A stretch of 64,000 nt of DNA. Origin: Kineosporiaceae bacterium. GTDB lineage: Bacteria; Actinomycetota; Actinomycetes; Actinomycetales; Kineosporiaceae. Both the position numbers and the translations under genes were made by a program. The notes below the pieces were generated by a model, which searched no databases, was not told the origin of the DNA, and saw only the letters and a list, made by a program, of their open reading frames with translations. The DNA lies in assembly GCA_016794595.1 (NCBI GenBank), contig JAEUJN010000066.1, positions 169,763 through 233,762 on the forward strand. Direction: 5' to 3'. Below, one piece after another: positions 16,905 through 28,550 of this stretch (position 1 is its first letter; each line of letters starts with the position of its first letter).

Positions 16905-19726
16905 ATGAGCGTGCTCCCTCCGCAGCGTTCGCCCGGCGCCGGGCTGCCTTCCGCGATCTCGGCTCCACCCGCCGAGATCGATGAGCCCGCGACACAGTTC
17001 ACAGCGACCCTCCAGGGGGACCTCGACCTGCTCTGCGGACTGCACGCACAGGTGTGGCGGGAGTCCGGTCGCGGCGATCTGGTGGACCTCATGAGTCGGT
17101 TGGTGGATGCCTGCCGCGCGCCCGTGGAGGCCCCCGGCGAGTTGCCGGACGGCGCCGCCGCCGCGCGGATCGCGGCCGACCTGGACGCCGACGTGGCCGC
17201 CGAGCTGACCCGTGCGGTCACCGTCCACCTCCATCTGACCAACCTGGCCGACGAGCGGCATCGGTCCCGACGGCTGCGTGCCGAGGACCCCGAGTACGCC
17301 GGTGGCCTGGACACCGGGGACGTGTGGCCGGCGCTCGAGGCGATCGGCGACGCGGCGGTGCGCCTCGAACACCTGAGGATCCACCCGGTGCTGACTGCCC
17401 ACCCGACCGAGGCGCGCCGCCGGGCGGTGTCCTCGGCGCTGCGCCGGATCGCCGGACAGCTCGACCGGATGGACGACCCGGCGAACGGGCCGGGGAGCGG
17501 GCCATGGCCAGGCGACGGCTGCTGGAGGAAATCAACATCCTCCAGCGGACGTCGACCCTCCGGCGCACCCGTCCGGAGCCGTCCGACGAGGTGAAGACGG
17601 CGCTCACGGTCTTCCACCAGACCCTCTTTCGGGCCGTTCCCCGGCTCTACCGGGTCGTCGAGAGGGCGCTGGCGCAGCAGGAGGCGGGTGAGGGCCAACC
17701 CGACGGCCGAGGTCCGGTCCGTGTCCCGGCCTTCGTCCGGTTCGGCAGCTGGGTCGGCGGCGACCGGGACGGAAACCCGTTCGTGACCGCCGAGGTCACC
17801 CGAAACACCCTGGCCACCCAGGCGGATGAGGCCCTCGCCTTGTTGTCCGCTCAGGTCGACAGGGTGGCGCGCACCCTGACCATGGACTCCCACGCCAGCC
17901 CGCCGTCCGCAGCACTCCTCACCGCCCTCGCCAACGACGCCGTGGCGATGCCCGAGACGATGGCCCGCATCGTCAAGGACTCCCCCTGCGAGCCGCACCG
18001 GCAGAAGCTGCTCGTCGTCGGCGCCCGGGTGGCGGCCACCAGATCAGAGCGGGCCGGATCGGCCTACGCCGATCCCCAGGACATGCTCTCCGATCTGATC
18101 CTGGTGCAGGACAGCCTGATCGGCGCCGGTGACACCCGCAGCGCCTACGGCGAGCTGCAGCACCTGATCTGGCTGGTGCAGACCTTCGGATTCCACCTCG
18201 CCGAGCTGGAGGTGCGCCAGCACAGCGCTGTCCACGAGGCGGCGCTGGTGGAGTTGCTCGGCCGGATCGGTGCCGTCGACGGCGTCCCGATCACCGATCC
18301 TCACGCGGCAGCCCGCGACACCGCGCTGCTCGACCGGCTGGCCAGGGCGGGCTGGCCGCCCCCGCTGCCCACGGCGTCCGAGCTGTCCGAGCGCACCGAG
18401 GAGGTGCTCGACACCCTGCGGGTGATGTCCTATCTGCAGCGGCGCTGGGGACCGCGCTGCTGCGGGCGCTACATCGTCAGTTTCAGCCAGTCCGCCGCCC
18501 ACCTGGTCGCGGTTCGTGCCCTGGCCCGGCTCGCGGTCGAGGACCGGCCGCTGCGCCTGGACGTCGTGCCACTGTTCGAGACCGGCGAGGATCTGCGCGG
18601 CGCCATCGGCACCCTCGAGGCGTGGACGACGCTGCCCGGAACGCGAGACTGGTTGGCGGCCAACGACAATCGGTGCGAGATCATGCTGGGCTACTCCGAC
18701 TCCGCCAAGGACATCGGACCCGCCGCGGCCACGCTCACCCTGTACGACGCCCAACGGGAGATCGTCGCCTGGGGTGAACGCCGCAGGGTGAGGCTGACCC
18801 TGTTCCACGGACGCGGGGGGTCCCTCGGACGGGGTGGCGGACCGCTGCACCGGGCGATCATGGCCCAGCCCACCCGGTCCGTGGACGGCCGGTTCAAGGT
18901 GACCGAGCAGGGAGAGGTGATCTTCGCTCGGTACGCCGACGTCGTGATCGCCCAGCGGCATCTGGAACGGGTCACGTCGGCGGTGCTGCTTGCCGACCAG
19001 GCCGAGCGGGCAGCGCATCGGGATGCCGCAGCGCTCCGGTTCGCCGAGCTGGGTCGGACGATCGAGCAGGCCAGCCGACAGGCTTATCGAGCCCTGCTGG
19101 ACCAGCCGGGTTTCGCCGATCTGCTCGCCGCGGCCAGCCCGCTGGACGAACTCGGCGACCTTCGGCTCGGCTCCCGCCCCGCGCGACGCAGCGGCGCCAC
19201 CGCCGGGCGCAGCCTGGACGACCTGCGGGCCATCCCGTGGGTGTTCTCCTGGTCGATGACCCGGGTCAACCTGCCCGGCTGGTACGGGCTCGGCTCCGGT
19301 CTCGCGGCGGTCGGGAACCTCGATGCGCTGCGCGAGGCCTACGAGCGGTGGCCGCTGTTCGCCGCCCTGCTCGACGTCGCCGAGATGAGCCTGGCCAAGG
19401 TGAACCGGCAGCTGGCGACCGGCTTCCTCGCCCTGGGCGATCGCCCGGATCTCGTTGAGCGTATCGAGGCCGAACTCGACCTGACCGAGCAGATGGTGCT
19501 GCAGACCCTCGGTCAGCAGCGCCTGCTCGAGCGCAAACCGCACCTGGACACCGCGGTCCGGCTGCGCAGTCCGCACCTGGATGCACTGAGCCACCTTCAA
19601 CTGCGCGCCCTGAGGGTGCTGCACGACGACGGGGTCCTCGTCAGCGAGGACGACCGCCATGCCTGGCGGACCGTCCTGCTGCTGACGATCAACGGACTCG
19701 CCGCTGGACTTCAGAACACCGGCTGA
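16905..19726 (+). pseudogene. ppc: Phosphoenolpyruvate carboxylase, interrupted by a -1 frameshift
   Basis: PEP carboxylase makes oxaloacetate from PEP and bicarbonate. The N-terminal ~195 codons (from ATG 16905) include the catalytic His in LTAHPTEARRRAV. Shortly afterwards the frame changes: at the G4 run 17492-17495 one missing G would join GQLDRMDDPANGPG to ERAMARRRLLEEINILQRT, as in intact homologues. The rest is well conserved: WVGGDRDGNPFVT, LGYSDSAKDIGPA, LFHGRGGSLGRGGGP, VTEQGEVIFARYA, FSWSMTRVNLPGWYGLG and the C-terminal QNTG. With one base restored the protein is 940 residues, normal for the family. All active-site motifs are kept on both sides, so a sequencing error or very recent mutation is more likely than an old pseudogene. 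An operator-like promoter lies upstream. Confidence 0.9.
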
Positions 19727-19736
19727 TCGGGGATGG

Positions 19737-21095
<1,359 letters not shown>

Positions 21096-21251
21096 CTCTC
21101 GTCCTCTCGTGGCGCGATTCTCGGTGGCTGCGTGCGGGTTTCGGGTCGGACGGGGGACCGCTCCACCCCCGCCCACCCTCGACGGGGTGCCGAGGGCCGA
21201 GGGGGGCCGGGGCCGCGATGCGGGATTCGGTGAGGGAGGTCGCCGGGGAGG

Positions 21252-21716
21252 TCAGTGCCCGCCGCTGGCGGCCGGTTCGACCAGCTCGACCAGGACGCCG
21301 CCGGCGTCCTTGGGGTGCACGAAGTTGATCCGGCTGTTGGCCGTGCCCCGCTTGGGTGCGTCGTAGAGCAGCCGGACGCCGCGCCCGCGCAGGGTCGCGC
21401 TCACCGCGTCGATGTCGGCCACCCGATAGGCCACCTGTTGCAGGCCCGGGCCGCTGCGGTCGATGAACTTGGCGATCGTCGAGGCCGGCGTCAGCGGGGC
21501 CAGGATCTGGACGCAGGAGCCCGAGTCGCCCACTTCCATCATCGCCTCGTGCACGCCCTGTTCCTCGTTGGTCTCCTCGTGCGCCAGGCGCATGCCCAGG
21601 ACGTCGCGGTAGAAGGCCACCGCGGCGTCGAAATCGGCGACCGCCACCCCCACGTGGTCGATCGCGGTGAACAGTCCGGTCAGGTCAGCAGGGGCGGATC
21701 CGGTGTGGTCGGCCAT
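21252..21716 (-). CDS. mce: Methylmalonyl-CoA epimerase (VOC family)
   Basis: A 154-residue glyoxalase-fold enzyme that interconverts the methylmalonyl-CoA (and ethylmalonyl-CoA) epimers. Two VOC modules are seen: the metal His in [19 protein letters not shown] and, in the second half, [17 protein letters not shown], ending with the metal Glu region [11 protein letters not shown]. The sequence [13 protein letters not shown] is typical of actinobacterial methylmalonyl-CoA epimerases. TAGCCT lies 6 nt before the ATG, so it may be leaderless. It is followed by ccr and divergent from the thiolase-meaB operon, all part of the same acyl-CoA pathway. Confidence 0.94.
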   Translation of the reverse strand: MADHTGSAPADLTGLFTAIDHVGVAVADFDAAVAFYRDVLGMRLAHEETNEEQGVHEAMMEVGDSGSCVQILAPLTPASTIAKFIDRSGPGLQQVAYRVADIDAVSATLRGRGVRLLYDAPKRGTANSRINFVHPKDAGGVLVELVEPAASGGH

Positions 21717-21820
21717 CAGCCCAGGCTAGGCGGGGACCGCCCGCGGAACAGGTCCGCCGATGTGAGGACCACCACGAGTGGCGAGGCGAGTTGGCGGGTT
21801 CGGGCGGGACAATGGGGGGC

Positions 21821-23098
21821 ATGCGACCAGACACCGACGCCAGCTCCCCCGGCGAGGCCACCCCGGCAGGGGCGAGATCGGTGATCCTGGCCGGTGCCCG
21901 CACGCCCGTCGGGCGCTTCCTGGGCGGGCTGAGCACCGTCAGCGCGACCGACCTGGGAGCGGTGGCCATCCGGGCCGCCCTGGAACGTGCCGGCGTCGAT
22001 CCCGGGCGCGTCGACGCGGTCGTCATGGGACAGGTGCTGACCGCCGGCACGGGTCAGATCCCCGCTCGCCAGGCCGCGGCGTCCGCCGGGGTGCCGATGA
22101 CGGTGCCCTCGACCACCGTCAACAAGGTGTGCCTGTCGGGGACTGCGGCCATCGCCCAGGCGGACTGGCTGATCCGGCTCGGTGAGGCCGAGGTGGTGGT
22201 CGCCGGGGGGATGGAGTCGATGAGCCGGGCACCCCACCTGCTGCGCGACGGACGGCGCGGTCAGGCCTTCGGGGACTGGACCTTGGCCGATCACATGGAG
22301 CGCGACGGCCTGTGGGACTCCTTCACCGATCTGGGCATGGGGTCGCTGGCCGAGTCCGGCAACGTGGGCGCCGCCACGGTCAGCCGGGCCGACCAGGACG
22401 CCGCGGCGGCGGCGTCCCACCAGCGGGCGGCGCGGGCGTGGAAGGACGGCGTGTTCGCCGCTGAGGTGGTGCCGGTGCCGGTCCCGCAGCGCCGGGGTGA
22501 GCCGGTGCTGGTCGAGCGGGACGAGGGCATCCGGCCGGACACCACCCTGGAGGCCCTGGGCCGGCTGCGCCCGGTCTTCGCCCCCGAAGGCTCCGGCGGC
22601 ACGATCACCGCCGGCTCGGCGTCCCAGATCTCGGACGGCGCTGCGGCACTGGTGATCACCGGGGCCGCGACGGCCGAGCGCGAGGGGCGCACCTGGCTGG
22701 CCGAGATCGTCTCGTACGCAACGGTTGCAGGCCCGGACTCGACGTTGCAGGTGCAGCCCGCGAACGCGATCGCCACTGCGTGCGCCAAGGCCGGCATCGC
22801 GCCGTCCGACCTCGAACTGGTCGAGATCAACGAGGCGTTCGCCGCGGTGTCGGTCGCGGCCGCGCGGCTTCTGGGCCTCGACCTGGAGCGGGTGAACGTG
22901 GACGGCGGCGCGATCGCCCTCGGCCACCCGATCGGGGCCTCCGGCGCGCGGATCACCCTGCACCTGGCGCATGCCCTCGCCGCCCGGGCCGAGCAGCGCG
23001 GGGAGGCGCTGTACGGTGCGGCGGCGCTGTGCGGGGGCGGCGGGCAGGGGGACGCCATCGTGTTGCGGGCCACGCCACGTCGAGGGAGCCAGCGATGA
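21821..23098 (+). CDS. Acetyl-CoA C-acetyltransferase (thiolase)
   Basis: A 425-residue biosynthetic-type thiolase: N-terminal [17 protein letters not shown], acyl-accepting Cys104 in [27 protein letters not shown], the His of [23 protein letters not shown] and the second Cys in [10 protein letters not shown]. It should condense two acetyl-CoA to acetoacetyl-CoA, the entry to crotonyl-CoA for Ccr. I start at ATG 21821; GACAAT ends 7 nt upstream, whereas an ATG at 21812 would lie within it. The 3' end overlaps meaB (ATGA). Divergent from the epimerase-ccr operon. Confidence 0.93.
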   Translation: MRPDTDASSPGEATPAGARSVILAGARTPVGRFLGGLSTVSATDLGAVAIRAALERAGVDPGRVDAVVMGQVLTAGTGQIPARQAAASAGVPMTVPSTTVNKVCLSGTAAIAQADWLIRLGEAEVVVAGGMESMSRAPHLLRDGRRGQAFGDWTLADHMERDGLWDSFTDLGMGSLAESGNVGAATVSRADQDAAAAASHQRAARAWKDGVFAAEVVPVPVPQRRGEPVLVERDEGIRPDTTLEALGRLRPVFAPEGSGGTITAGSASQISDGAAALVITGAATAEREGRTWLAEIVSYATVAGPDSTLQVQPANAIATACAKAGIAPSDLELVEINEAFAAVSVAAARLLGLDLERVNVDGGAIALGHPIGASGARITLHLAHALAARAEQRGEALYGAAALCGGGGQGDAIVLRATPRRGSQR

Positions 23099-24105
23099 AC
23101 CAGGCCACGGGCAACGGTGTGAGCAGGCGATCGATCGACGTCCCGGCCCTGGTCGCCTCCGCGCGCAAGGGCAGCCCGCGGGCGGTCGCCCGGCTGGTCT
23201 CGCTGGTCGAGGACGCCCATCCGGTGCTGCGCGAGGTGATGGCGGCGCTCGCCCCGTACACCGGGCATGCCCGGGTGGTCGGGCTGACCGGATCGCCGGG
23301 AGTGGGCAAGTCGACCACCACCTCGGCGCTGGTGAGTGCGTTGCGGGCCCGGGACCTGCGCGTGGGGGTTCTCGCGGTCGACCCGTCCTCCCCGTTCTCC
23401 GGCGGTGCCCTGCTGGGGGATCGGATCCGCATGCAGGAGCACGCGACCGACCCGGGGGTGTTCATCCGCTCGATGGCCAGTCGTGGCCATCTGGGCGGTC
23501 TGAGCTGGGCGACCCCGCAGGCACTGCGCGTGCTGGACGCCGCTGGGTGCGACGTGGTGCTGGTCGAGACCGTCGGGGTCGGGCAGAGCGAGGTCGAGGT
23601 GGCCGGGATGGCCGACACCACCGTGGTGCTGCTCGCTCCCGGGATGGGTGACGGGATCCAGGCGGCCAAGGCCGGGATCCTCGAGATCGGTGATGTGTTC
23701 GTGGTGAACAAGGCCGACCGGGACGGCGCGGACGCCACGGCGCGGGATCTGCGGCACATGATCAGCCTGGGTGAGCGCCGGGAGGCCGGCGACTGGAGGC
23801 CCCCGGTGGTCAAGGCGGTGGCCTCGGCCGCCCAGGGGATCGATGAGGTGCTGGAGGCGCTGGACTCCCATCACGCCTGGGCGGTCTCCAGCGGGCAACT
23901 GGCGCAGCGCCGACGGGCGCGGGCTGCGGCCGAGATCGAGGCGATCACCCTGGCCGACCTGCGACGCCAGATCGGGGACCTGCGCGACGGCGTCCTGGTG
24001 CAGGCGCTGGCCGACGAGGTGGCCTCGGGCCTGCGTGATCCGTACAGCGCGGCCGATCTGGTGCTGGAGGGGCTGGAGGCCATCCAGCGCCACCCGCTGG
24101 TCTGA
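23095..24105 (+). CDS. meaB: Methylmalonyl-CoA mutase-associated GTPase MeaB
   Basis: A 336-residue G3E-type P-loop GTPase that loads and protects the adenosylcobalamin of acyl-CoA mutases. Walker [18 protein letters not shown] at about 64-80, [18 protein letters not shown] (switch I), Walker [17 protein letters not shown], base-recognition [12 protein letters not shown], and a C-terminal dimerisation helix. Its start overlaps the thiolase stop. Such genes usually sit by methylmalonyl- or ethylmalonyl-CoA mutase; no mutase is in the window, so its client must be encoded elsewhere. Confidence 0.95.
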   Translation: MNQATGNGVSRRSIDVPALVASARKGSPRAVARLVSLVEDAHPVLREVMAALAPYTGHARVVGLTGSPGVGKSTTTSALVSALRARDLRVGVLAVDPSSPFSGGALLGDRIRMQEHATDPGVFIRSMASRGHLGGLSWATPQALRVLDAAGCDVVLVETVGVGQSEVEVAGMADTTVVLLAPGMGDGIQAAKAGILEIGDVFVVNKADRDGADATARDLRHMISLGERREAGDWRPPVVKAVASAAQGIDEVLEALDSHHAWAVSSGQLAQRRRARAAAEIEAITLADLRRQIGDLRDGVLVQALADEVASGLRDPYSAADLVLEGLEAIQRHPLV

Positions 24106-24166
24106 CGATCGGTGACGGGCGTGTCCGACGGGCGTGTCCGCCGGTCGGCGGGCTGCTCGACGGGCT

Positions 24167-24214
24167 GGGTGACGGGCCGGGTGACGGGCTGGGTGAGTGG
24201 CCGGGTGACGGGTC
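24167..24214. repeat. Four tandem 12-bp repeats
   Basis: Four imperfect copies of GGGTGACGGGCC (24167, 24179, 24191, 24203) lie between the convergent meaB and GGDEF-like genes. The flanking 50 bp contain more GACGGGC(G/T) words. There are no unique spacers, so this is not a CRISPR. A simple slippage-prone repeat is the most likely explanation. Confidence 0.75.
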
Positions 24215-24224
24215 GGCTGCCCCG

Positions 24225-24812
24225 CTACCGGCCGGGGCGGGTGGTGATCCACCGCAGGCCGCTGGCCTCGTCGGCGGCGGCCACCACGCGCCCGGTGCCG
24301 CCGTCCCGGCCCAGCAGCTGCGCCTGGTCGAGCGCGGCGTCGGCGGCGATCTCCAGGGCTGCGGGATCGGTCACCCGCACGTCGTCCATGATCGCCAGGC
24401 CGATGGCGCAGGTGAGCGGGTCGGCGTCCCGCTCGACCCGTAGCCGCACGGCGTCGGCGATCGGGAACGCGTCGTCCAGCCGGGTCGCGCTCAGGACGAG
24501 ACCGAAGGTGTGGGCTCCGAGGCGGTAGGCACTCAGCTGGGTGTCGCAGGCGGTCAGCCGGCTGAGCACGTCACCGGCGCACAGCACACGCTGCTCGACC
24601 CAGCGACGCCCGGTGGCCAGGGTGGCCTGATCCAGGCCGCCCAGTGCCAGCAGGCCCAGGCACAGCAGTCCGGGCGGGTGAGCCCGCGTGGCCCGGGTCA
24701 GGTCGGCGGTGAAGGCGGTCCGGCCGGGCAGGCCCGTGTCCTCGTCCAGCGGCCGCCGCGGGGTGCCGATCCGGATGACCCCTGCAGGGCGCAGGACGTC
24801 CAGCAGGGACAT
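24225..24812 (-). CDS. Degenerate GGDEF-domain protein
   Basis: This 195-residue protein keeps the frame of a diguanylate cyclase domain: DEDTGLPGRTAFTADL (usual D-LTGL-NR--F opening), YRLGAHTFGLVL where RLGGDEF is expected, CAIGLAIM (usual SIGVA) and ADAALDQAQLLGRDG (usual AD-ALY-AK--GRN). Because GGDEF has become GAHTF, catalytic metal and GTP binding should be lost; it may be a GTP/c-di-GMP sensor or a remnant. It has no sensory domain. ATG 24812. It follows, on the same strand, the ALDH/DUF779 genes beyond a strong palindromic terminator. Confidence 0.75.
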   Translation of the reverse strand: MSLLDVLRPAGVIRIGTPRRPLDEDTGLPGRTAFTADLTRATRAHPPGLLCLGLLALGGLDQATLATGRRWVEQRVLCAGDVLSRLTACDTQLSAYRLGAHTFGLVLSATRLDDAFPIADAVRLRVERDADPLTCAIGLAIMDDVRVTDPAALEIAADAALDQAQLLGRDGGTGRVVAAADEASGLRWITTRPGR

Positions 24813-24890
24813 GGCACGACCTTCCGTGGTCGATCCGGGGAACCGCTCTCGCCCGGTCCTGTCGGCCGCCGGCCCCAGGTCATGAGCAGA

Positions 24891-24942
24891 CCCCCGTGAT
24901 CATGCACTTTCGACTGTTCGAAAGTGCATGATCACGAGGGGG
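24891..24942. terminator. Long palindrome, probable terminator (copy B)
   Basis: CGTGATCATGCACTTTCGA (24895-24913) pairs perfectly with 24918-24936 around a CTGT loop; flanking C5 and G5 runs extend the stem after a one-base bulge. The outer edge touches the DUF779 stop codon, so on the minus strand it can end the DUF779 transcript. It is nearly identical to the 54-bp palindrome at 27067-27120. Confidence 0.8.
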
Positions 24943-25392
24943 TCAGGGGAGTTCGCACGCGCCGTCCGGGGCCTGCGCGCCGTCCAGCAGGTGTGACCGG
25001 ATCAGGAAGCGGTACCCGGTCGGGGCCTCGAGCGAGAACCCCGCGCCCCGGCCGGGCACCACGTCGATCACGATCCCGGTGTGCGCCCACACCTCGAACT
25101 GGTTGCGCGACATGTACACCGGGACGTCCGGGACGCCCTGGCCGACGACCAGGTCGCCCAGGTGGACATCGGCCTCGGCGATGATGAACTCGCCCAAGGG
25201 GTAACACATCGGGGCACTGCCGTCGCAGCACCCACCGGACTGGTGGAACATCAACGGTCCGTGGTCGGCGAACAGTTGAGTGAGCAGGGCCGCCGCGGCC
25301 TCGGTCAGGTCGACCCGCCGTGGCGCATCGCCACTGCTGGCCCGGTCCCCGCCGTGAGGGGACGTCGGATCGGTCGTTGTCGGTTCTGGCAC
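24943..25392 (-). CDS. DUF779-domain protein, aldehyde dehydrogenase partner
   Basis: About 149 residues: a variable charged N-terminus (about 30 residues), then the DUF779 domain with its Cys cluster GGCCDGSAPMCYPLGEF, SRNQFEVWAHTGIVIDVVPGRG and the terminal FSLEAPTGYRFLIRS. The function is unproven; the cysteines suggest metal or redox chemistry. DUF779 genes typically accompany aldehyde dehydrogenase genes in actinobacteria, as here (52 bp after ALDH, same strand). I prefer the GTG at 25392, with GAGGAGG just upstream; a GTG at 25410 would add six residues. The long hairpin at its stop ends the operon. Confidence 0.85.
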   Translation of the reverse strand: MPEPTTTDPTSPHGGDRASSGDAPRRVDLTEAAAALLTQLFADHGPLMFHQSGGCCDGSAPMCYPLGEFIIAEADVHLGDLVVGQGVPDVPVYMSRNQFEVWAHTGIVIDVVPGRGAGFSLEAPTGYRFLIRSHLLDGAQAPDGACELP

Positions 25393-25444
25393 CGTGCCTC
25401 CTCGGCTCACGCGGCGGCCCTGCTCGGTCTGGGTCAGGTGCGGA

Positions 25445-26968
25445 TCAGAAGAAGCCCAGCTTCTTCGGGGAGTAGCTGACGAGCAGGTTCTTCGTCTGCT
25501 GGTAGTGCTCGAGCATCATGTGGTGGGTCTCGCGGCCGATGCCCGAGCCCTTGTAGCCGCCGAACGCCGCGTGAGCGGGGTAGGCGTGGTAGCAGTTCGT
25601 CCACACCCGGCCGGCCTCGATCGTGCGACCGGCCCGGAACAAGGTGTTGGCGTCCCGCGACCAGACGCCCGCGCCCAACCCGTAGAGGGTGTCGTTGGCG
25701 ATCTTCATCGCGTCGTCGAAGTCGTCGAACCTGGTCACCGACACCACCGGGCCGAAGATCTCCTCCTGGAAGATCCGCATCGAGTTGTCGCCCTCGAACA
25801 CGGTCGGGGTCACGTAGTACCCGTCGGCCAGGTCGCCGTCCAGGATGTTGCGCTCGCCCCCGGTGAGCACCTTGGCGCCCTCGGCCTTGCCGATGTCGAT
25901 GTAGGAGAGGATCTTCTCCAGCTGGTCGTTGCTCGCCTGGGCGCCGATCATGGTGTCGGTGTCCAGCGGGTTGCCCTGCTTGACCGCCCGGGTCCGCTCG
26001 ACGGCGTCGCCGATGAACGTGTCGTACATCGAGGACTGGATCAGCGCCCGCGACGGGCAGGTGCAGACCTCGCCCTGGTTCAGGGCGAACATCGTGAAGC
26101 CCTCGAGCGCCTTGTCGTAGAAGTCGTCCCGGGCGCTGGCGACGTCGGCGAAGAAGATGTTCGGGCTCTTGCCGCCGAGCTCGAGGGTGACCGGGATCAG
26201 GTTCTGCGAGGCGTACTGCATGATCAGGCGGCCGGTGGTGGTCTCACCCGTGAAGGCGATCTTGCGGATCCGCGGGGACGACGCCAGCGGCTTGCCCGCC
26301 TCCACGCCGAACCCGTTGACCACGTTGAGCACGCCGGCAGGCAGCAGGTCGGCGATCAGGTCGACCAGGAACATGATCGAGGCGGGGGTCTGCTCGGCCG
26401 GCTTGAGCACGACCGCGTTGCCACCGGCCAGCGCCGGGGCGAGCTTCCAGACCGCCATCAGGATCGGGAAGTTCCAGGGGATGATCTGGCCGACCACACC
26501 CAGCGGCTCGTGGAAGTGGTAGGCGACGGTGTCGTCGTCGATCTGGCTGATGGTGCCCTCCTGCGCGCGCAGGGCACCGGCGAAGTAGCGGAAGTGGTCG
26601 ATCGCCAGCGGGATGTCGGCGGCCAGGGTCTCGCGGACCGGCTTGCCGTTCTCCCAGGACTCGGCGACGGCCAGCGCCTCCAGGTTCTGCTCCATCCGGT
26701 CGGCGATGCGCAACAGGACGTTCGAGCGCTCGGTCGGAGAGACCCTGCCCCACGCGGGGGCGGCCGCGTGCGCGGCGTCCAGGGCGAGCTCGATGTCCTC
26801 GGCGGTGCTGCGGGCCACCTCGCAGAACGCCTTGCCGGTGACCGGGGAGATGTTCTCGAAGTAGGCGCCCTTGACCGGCGCGACGCGAGCGCCACCGATC
26901 CAGTTGTCGTAGCGGGACGCGTAGGTCGCGGGGCTGCCGGGCTGGCCCGGCGCGGCGTAGATCGTCAT
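25445..26968 (-). CDS. NAD(P)-dependent aldehyde dehydrogenase
   Basis: A 507-residue enzyme of the AldB/ExaC (acetaldehyde/aliphatic aldehyde) type. It shows the cofactor-binding [30 protein letters not shown], the general base Glu in [12 protein letters not shown], the catalytic Cys in [15 protein letters not shown], and the C-terminal [15 protein letters not shown]. It oxidises aldehydes to acids in the cytoplasm. ATG 26968. It heads an operon with DUF779 and lies downstream of the GAF-domain regulator gene across a perfect 54-bp palindrome, so it needs its own promoter in 26969-27066. The order regulator-ALDH-DUF779 is a recurrent module. Confidence 0.95.
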   Translation of the reverse strand: MTIYAAPGQPGSPATYASRYDNWIGGARVAPVKGAYFENISPVTGKAFCEVARSTAEDIELALDAAHAAAPAWGRVSPTERSNVLLRIADRMEQNLEALAVAESWENGKPVRETLAADIPLAIDHFRYFAGALRAQEGTISQIDDDTVAYHFHEPLGVVGQIIPWNFPILMAVWKLAPALAGGNAVVLKPAEQTPASIMFLVDLIADLLPAGVLNVVNGFGVEAGKPLASSPRIRKIAFTGETTTGRLIMQYASQNLIPVTLELGGKSPNIFFADVASARDDFYDKALEGFTMFALNQGEVCTCPSRALIQSSMYDTFIGDAVERTRAVKQGNPLDTDTMIGAQASNDQLEKILSYIDIGKAEGAKVLTGGERNILDGDLADGYYVTPTVFEGDNSMRIFQEEIFGPVVSVTRFDDFDDAMKIANDTLYGLGAGVWSRDANTLFRAGRTIEAGRVWTNCYHAYPAHAAFGGYKGSGIGRETHHMMLEHYQQTKNLLVSYSPKKLGFF

Positions 26969-27066
26969 GTGCTCACCTCGTCGTGAACCGGGCCTGCCGC
27001 CCGGAAGTGGATGTGATCCGGGACACTACGAACCGGCACGTTGCCGCAACGTTGCCCTGCCGATCA

Positions 27067-27120
27067 CCCCCTCGTGATCATGCACTTTCGACTAGTCGAA
27101 AGTGCATGATCACGAGGGGG
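27067..27120. terminator. Perfect 54-bp palindrome, probable terminator (copy C)
   Basis: Two 27-nt arms (27067-27093 and 27094-27120) are exact inverted repeats with no loop base, centred on ACTAGT. It lies 10 bp past the stop of the GAF-domain regulator gene and about 100 bp before the ALDH start, which suits a transcription terminator. It shares its inner 19-bp arms with copy B and most of its arm with copy A, so it is also a dispersed repeat. Confidence 0.82.
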
Positions 27121-27129
27121 GTGGGTGGG

Positions 27130-28449
27130 TCAGGTGGCGAGTTCGGCGTCCAGGCGACGGACCTTGTCGGTGGCGGCGCTGTGCCGCGGGGTGCCGGGCT
27201 CGGTCAGCGCCTGGCAGGCCTGCCAGGCCACCAGGTCGTAGGCCTGCTCGGGGCGAACGGTGTACTCCCACACCAGGTTTGCGTCCCCGCAGGTGAGCAC
27301 GGCCTGGCGGACGTCGGCGTCCAGCTGGTCGCGCAGGTGCACCACGGCGGGAGCCTGGGACAGCGGGAGCACCGGACCGGAGTAGCGGGCCAGCGCCGTC
27401 CGGACGTCGCCGCGCGCCAGGGCGGCGCGGACCTGCGCCGCGTCCGTGATCGGCACCGGGCTCACCCGGTAGGGCTTGCCCAGAATGGTCGGTGCCCCGG
27501 TGCCCACCACCCGGTCGCTGCCGCCGAGCCCGAGCAGCGTCGTCCGCAACCGGGACAGCTCGGCGCGCACGGTCACCGTGGCCGCGGCGTCGTCGTGAAG
27601 GGCCAGCTCCAGCTGGCCGCCGGTGATCCCGTTCGGGTGCTCGGACAGGACGAGCAGCATCTCGCCGTGGCGAGGGCGCAGCAGGTGCGGCGAGCGTCCG
27701 GGCAGGCGTAGCTCGGCGTGACTGACGCCGAGTACCCGCAGCAGGGCGGGGGCGGTCTCGCGGGAGACCTCACGGCTCAGCAACCGCAGCTCGGCCTCGA
27801 CCGCCGCGGCGGCCACCTTCACCAGGCGCAGGGTGTGCGGGGCGGCGGCCTCCTGGGTGCCCGTGATGTCCAGCGCGCCGATCAGCGAGCCGTCCGGGGC
27901 GTGCAGCGGTGCCGCGGTGCAGCTCCAGCCGGTGACCGGGGACATCAGGTGCTCGGCACCGTAGATCTGCACCGGGTGGTTCAGGACCAGGGCGGTGCCC
28001 GGGGCGTTGGTGCCCGCGGTGGCCTCACTCCACAGGGCGCCCTCGACGAAGTGCATGCTCTCGGCCCGCCGCCGCAGGTCGGCCGAGCCCTCGACCCAGA
28101 GCAACCGCCCGTGGACGTCGGAGACGGCGACCAGCAGGCCGGACTGTTCGGCGTCCTCGACCAGCAGCCGCCGGATGGCCGGCATCACGGAATCGAGCGG
28201 GTGAGCCGACCGATAGCTGGACAGCTCGTCGTCGGTGAGCTCGACCGGCGGGGGTGGGCCGTCGGGGTCCAGGTGCACGCACCGCGCCCACGACTCGGCG
28301 ACCACGGAGCGTAGGGGACCCGACAGGTCGCCGGTGGACAGGTATCCCTCCCGGGCGAGGGCATGCGCGCGGGCCAGCAGATCGGGGTCGGTCCCGGCCG
28401 GCCAGGCCAGCCACTGCCCGCCCCCGAAGGTCGTCCCCGGAGCGCTCAC
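27130..28449 (-). CDS. GAF-domain transcriptional regulator of the ALDH module
   Basis: A 439-residue protein resembling the N-terminal sensor half of AcoR-type regulators. Residues ~35-75 hold [18 protein letters not shown] (the usual R-S-W-RC opening). A GAF domain follows (about 90-240): [53 protein letters not shown] and ALDITG. The sigma54-interacting AAA+ domain is absent; the C-terminal half (about 245-439) is an alpha/beta-helical region with possible winged helices ([25 protein letters not shown]). This domain order is common beside ALDH/DUF779 genes in actinobacteria, where it is thought to activate them in response to an aldehyde or alcohol. The start is at 28449; regulatory target is inferred. 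Confidence 0.82.
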   Translation of the reverse strand: MSAPGTTFGGGQWLAWPAGTDPDLLARAHALAREGYLSTGDLSGPLRSVVAESWARCVHLDPDGPPPPVELTDDELSSYRSAHPLDSVMPAIRRLLVEDAEQSGLLVAVSDVHGRLLWVEGSADLRRRAESMHFVEGALWSEATAGTNAPGTALVLNHPVQIYGAEHLMSPVTGWSCTAAPLHAPDGSLIGALDITGTQEAAAPHTLRLVKVAAAAVEAELRLLSREVSRETAPALLRVLGVSHAELRLPGRSPHLLRPRHGEMLLVLSEHPNGITGGQLELALHDDAAATVTVRAELSRLRTTLLGLGGSDRVVGTGAPTILGKPYRVSPVPITDAAQVRAALARGDVRTALARYSGPVLPLSQAPAVVHLRDQLDADVRQAVLTCGDANLVWEYTVRPEQAYDLVAWQACQALTEPGTPRHSAATDKVRRLDAELAT

Positions 28450-28537
28450 CTCTGACCCCCTGCCGGCCGTCGTCTCTGAGGGCCACTGCGATCGAGGGTA
28501 CGTCGAACATCCACCCGGGGTCAGCGTCCGCGACGGG

Positions 28538-28543
28538 TAAGGT
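28538..28543 (+). promoter_or_regulatory. Putative -10 of the thiamine-binding protein operon
   Basis: TAAGGT lies 7 nt before the GTG start at 28551 with no ribosome binding site between, as expected for a leaderless message. I looked for a thiamine riboswitch upstream and found none. Confidence 0.45.
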
Positions 28544-28550
28544 CCCAGGC

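Noticed and set aside
24113..24224. Repeat tract that could be mistaken for CRISPR
   Set aside because: Units are 12 bp, contiguous and have no unique spacers; no cas genes are nearby.
28450..28550. Possible thiamine riboswitch before the thiamine-binding gene
   Set aside because: The gap is only 101 bp, shows no recognisable TPP-riboswitch core, and a leaderless -10 sits 7 nt before the start.
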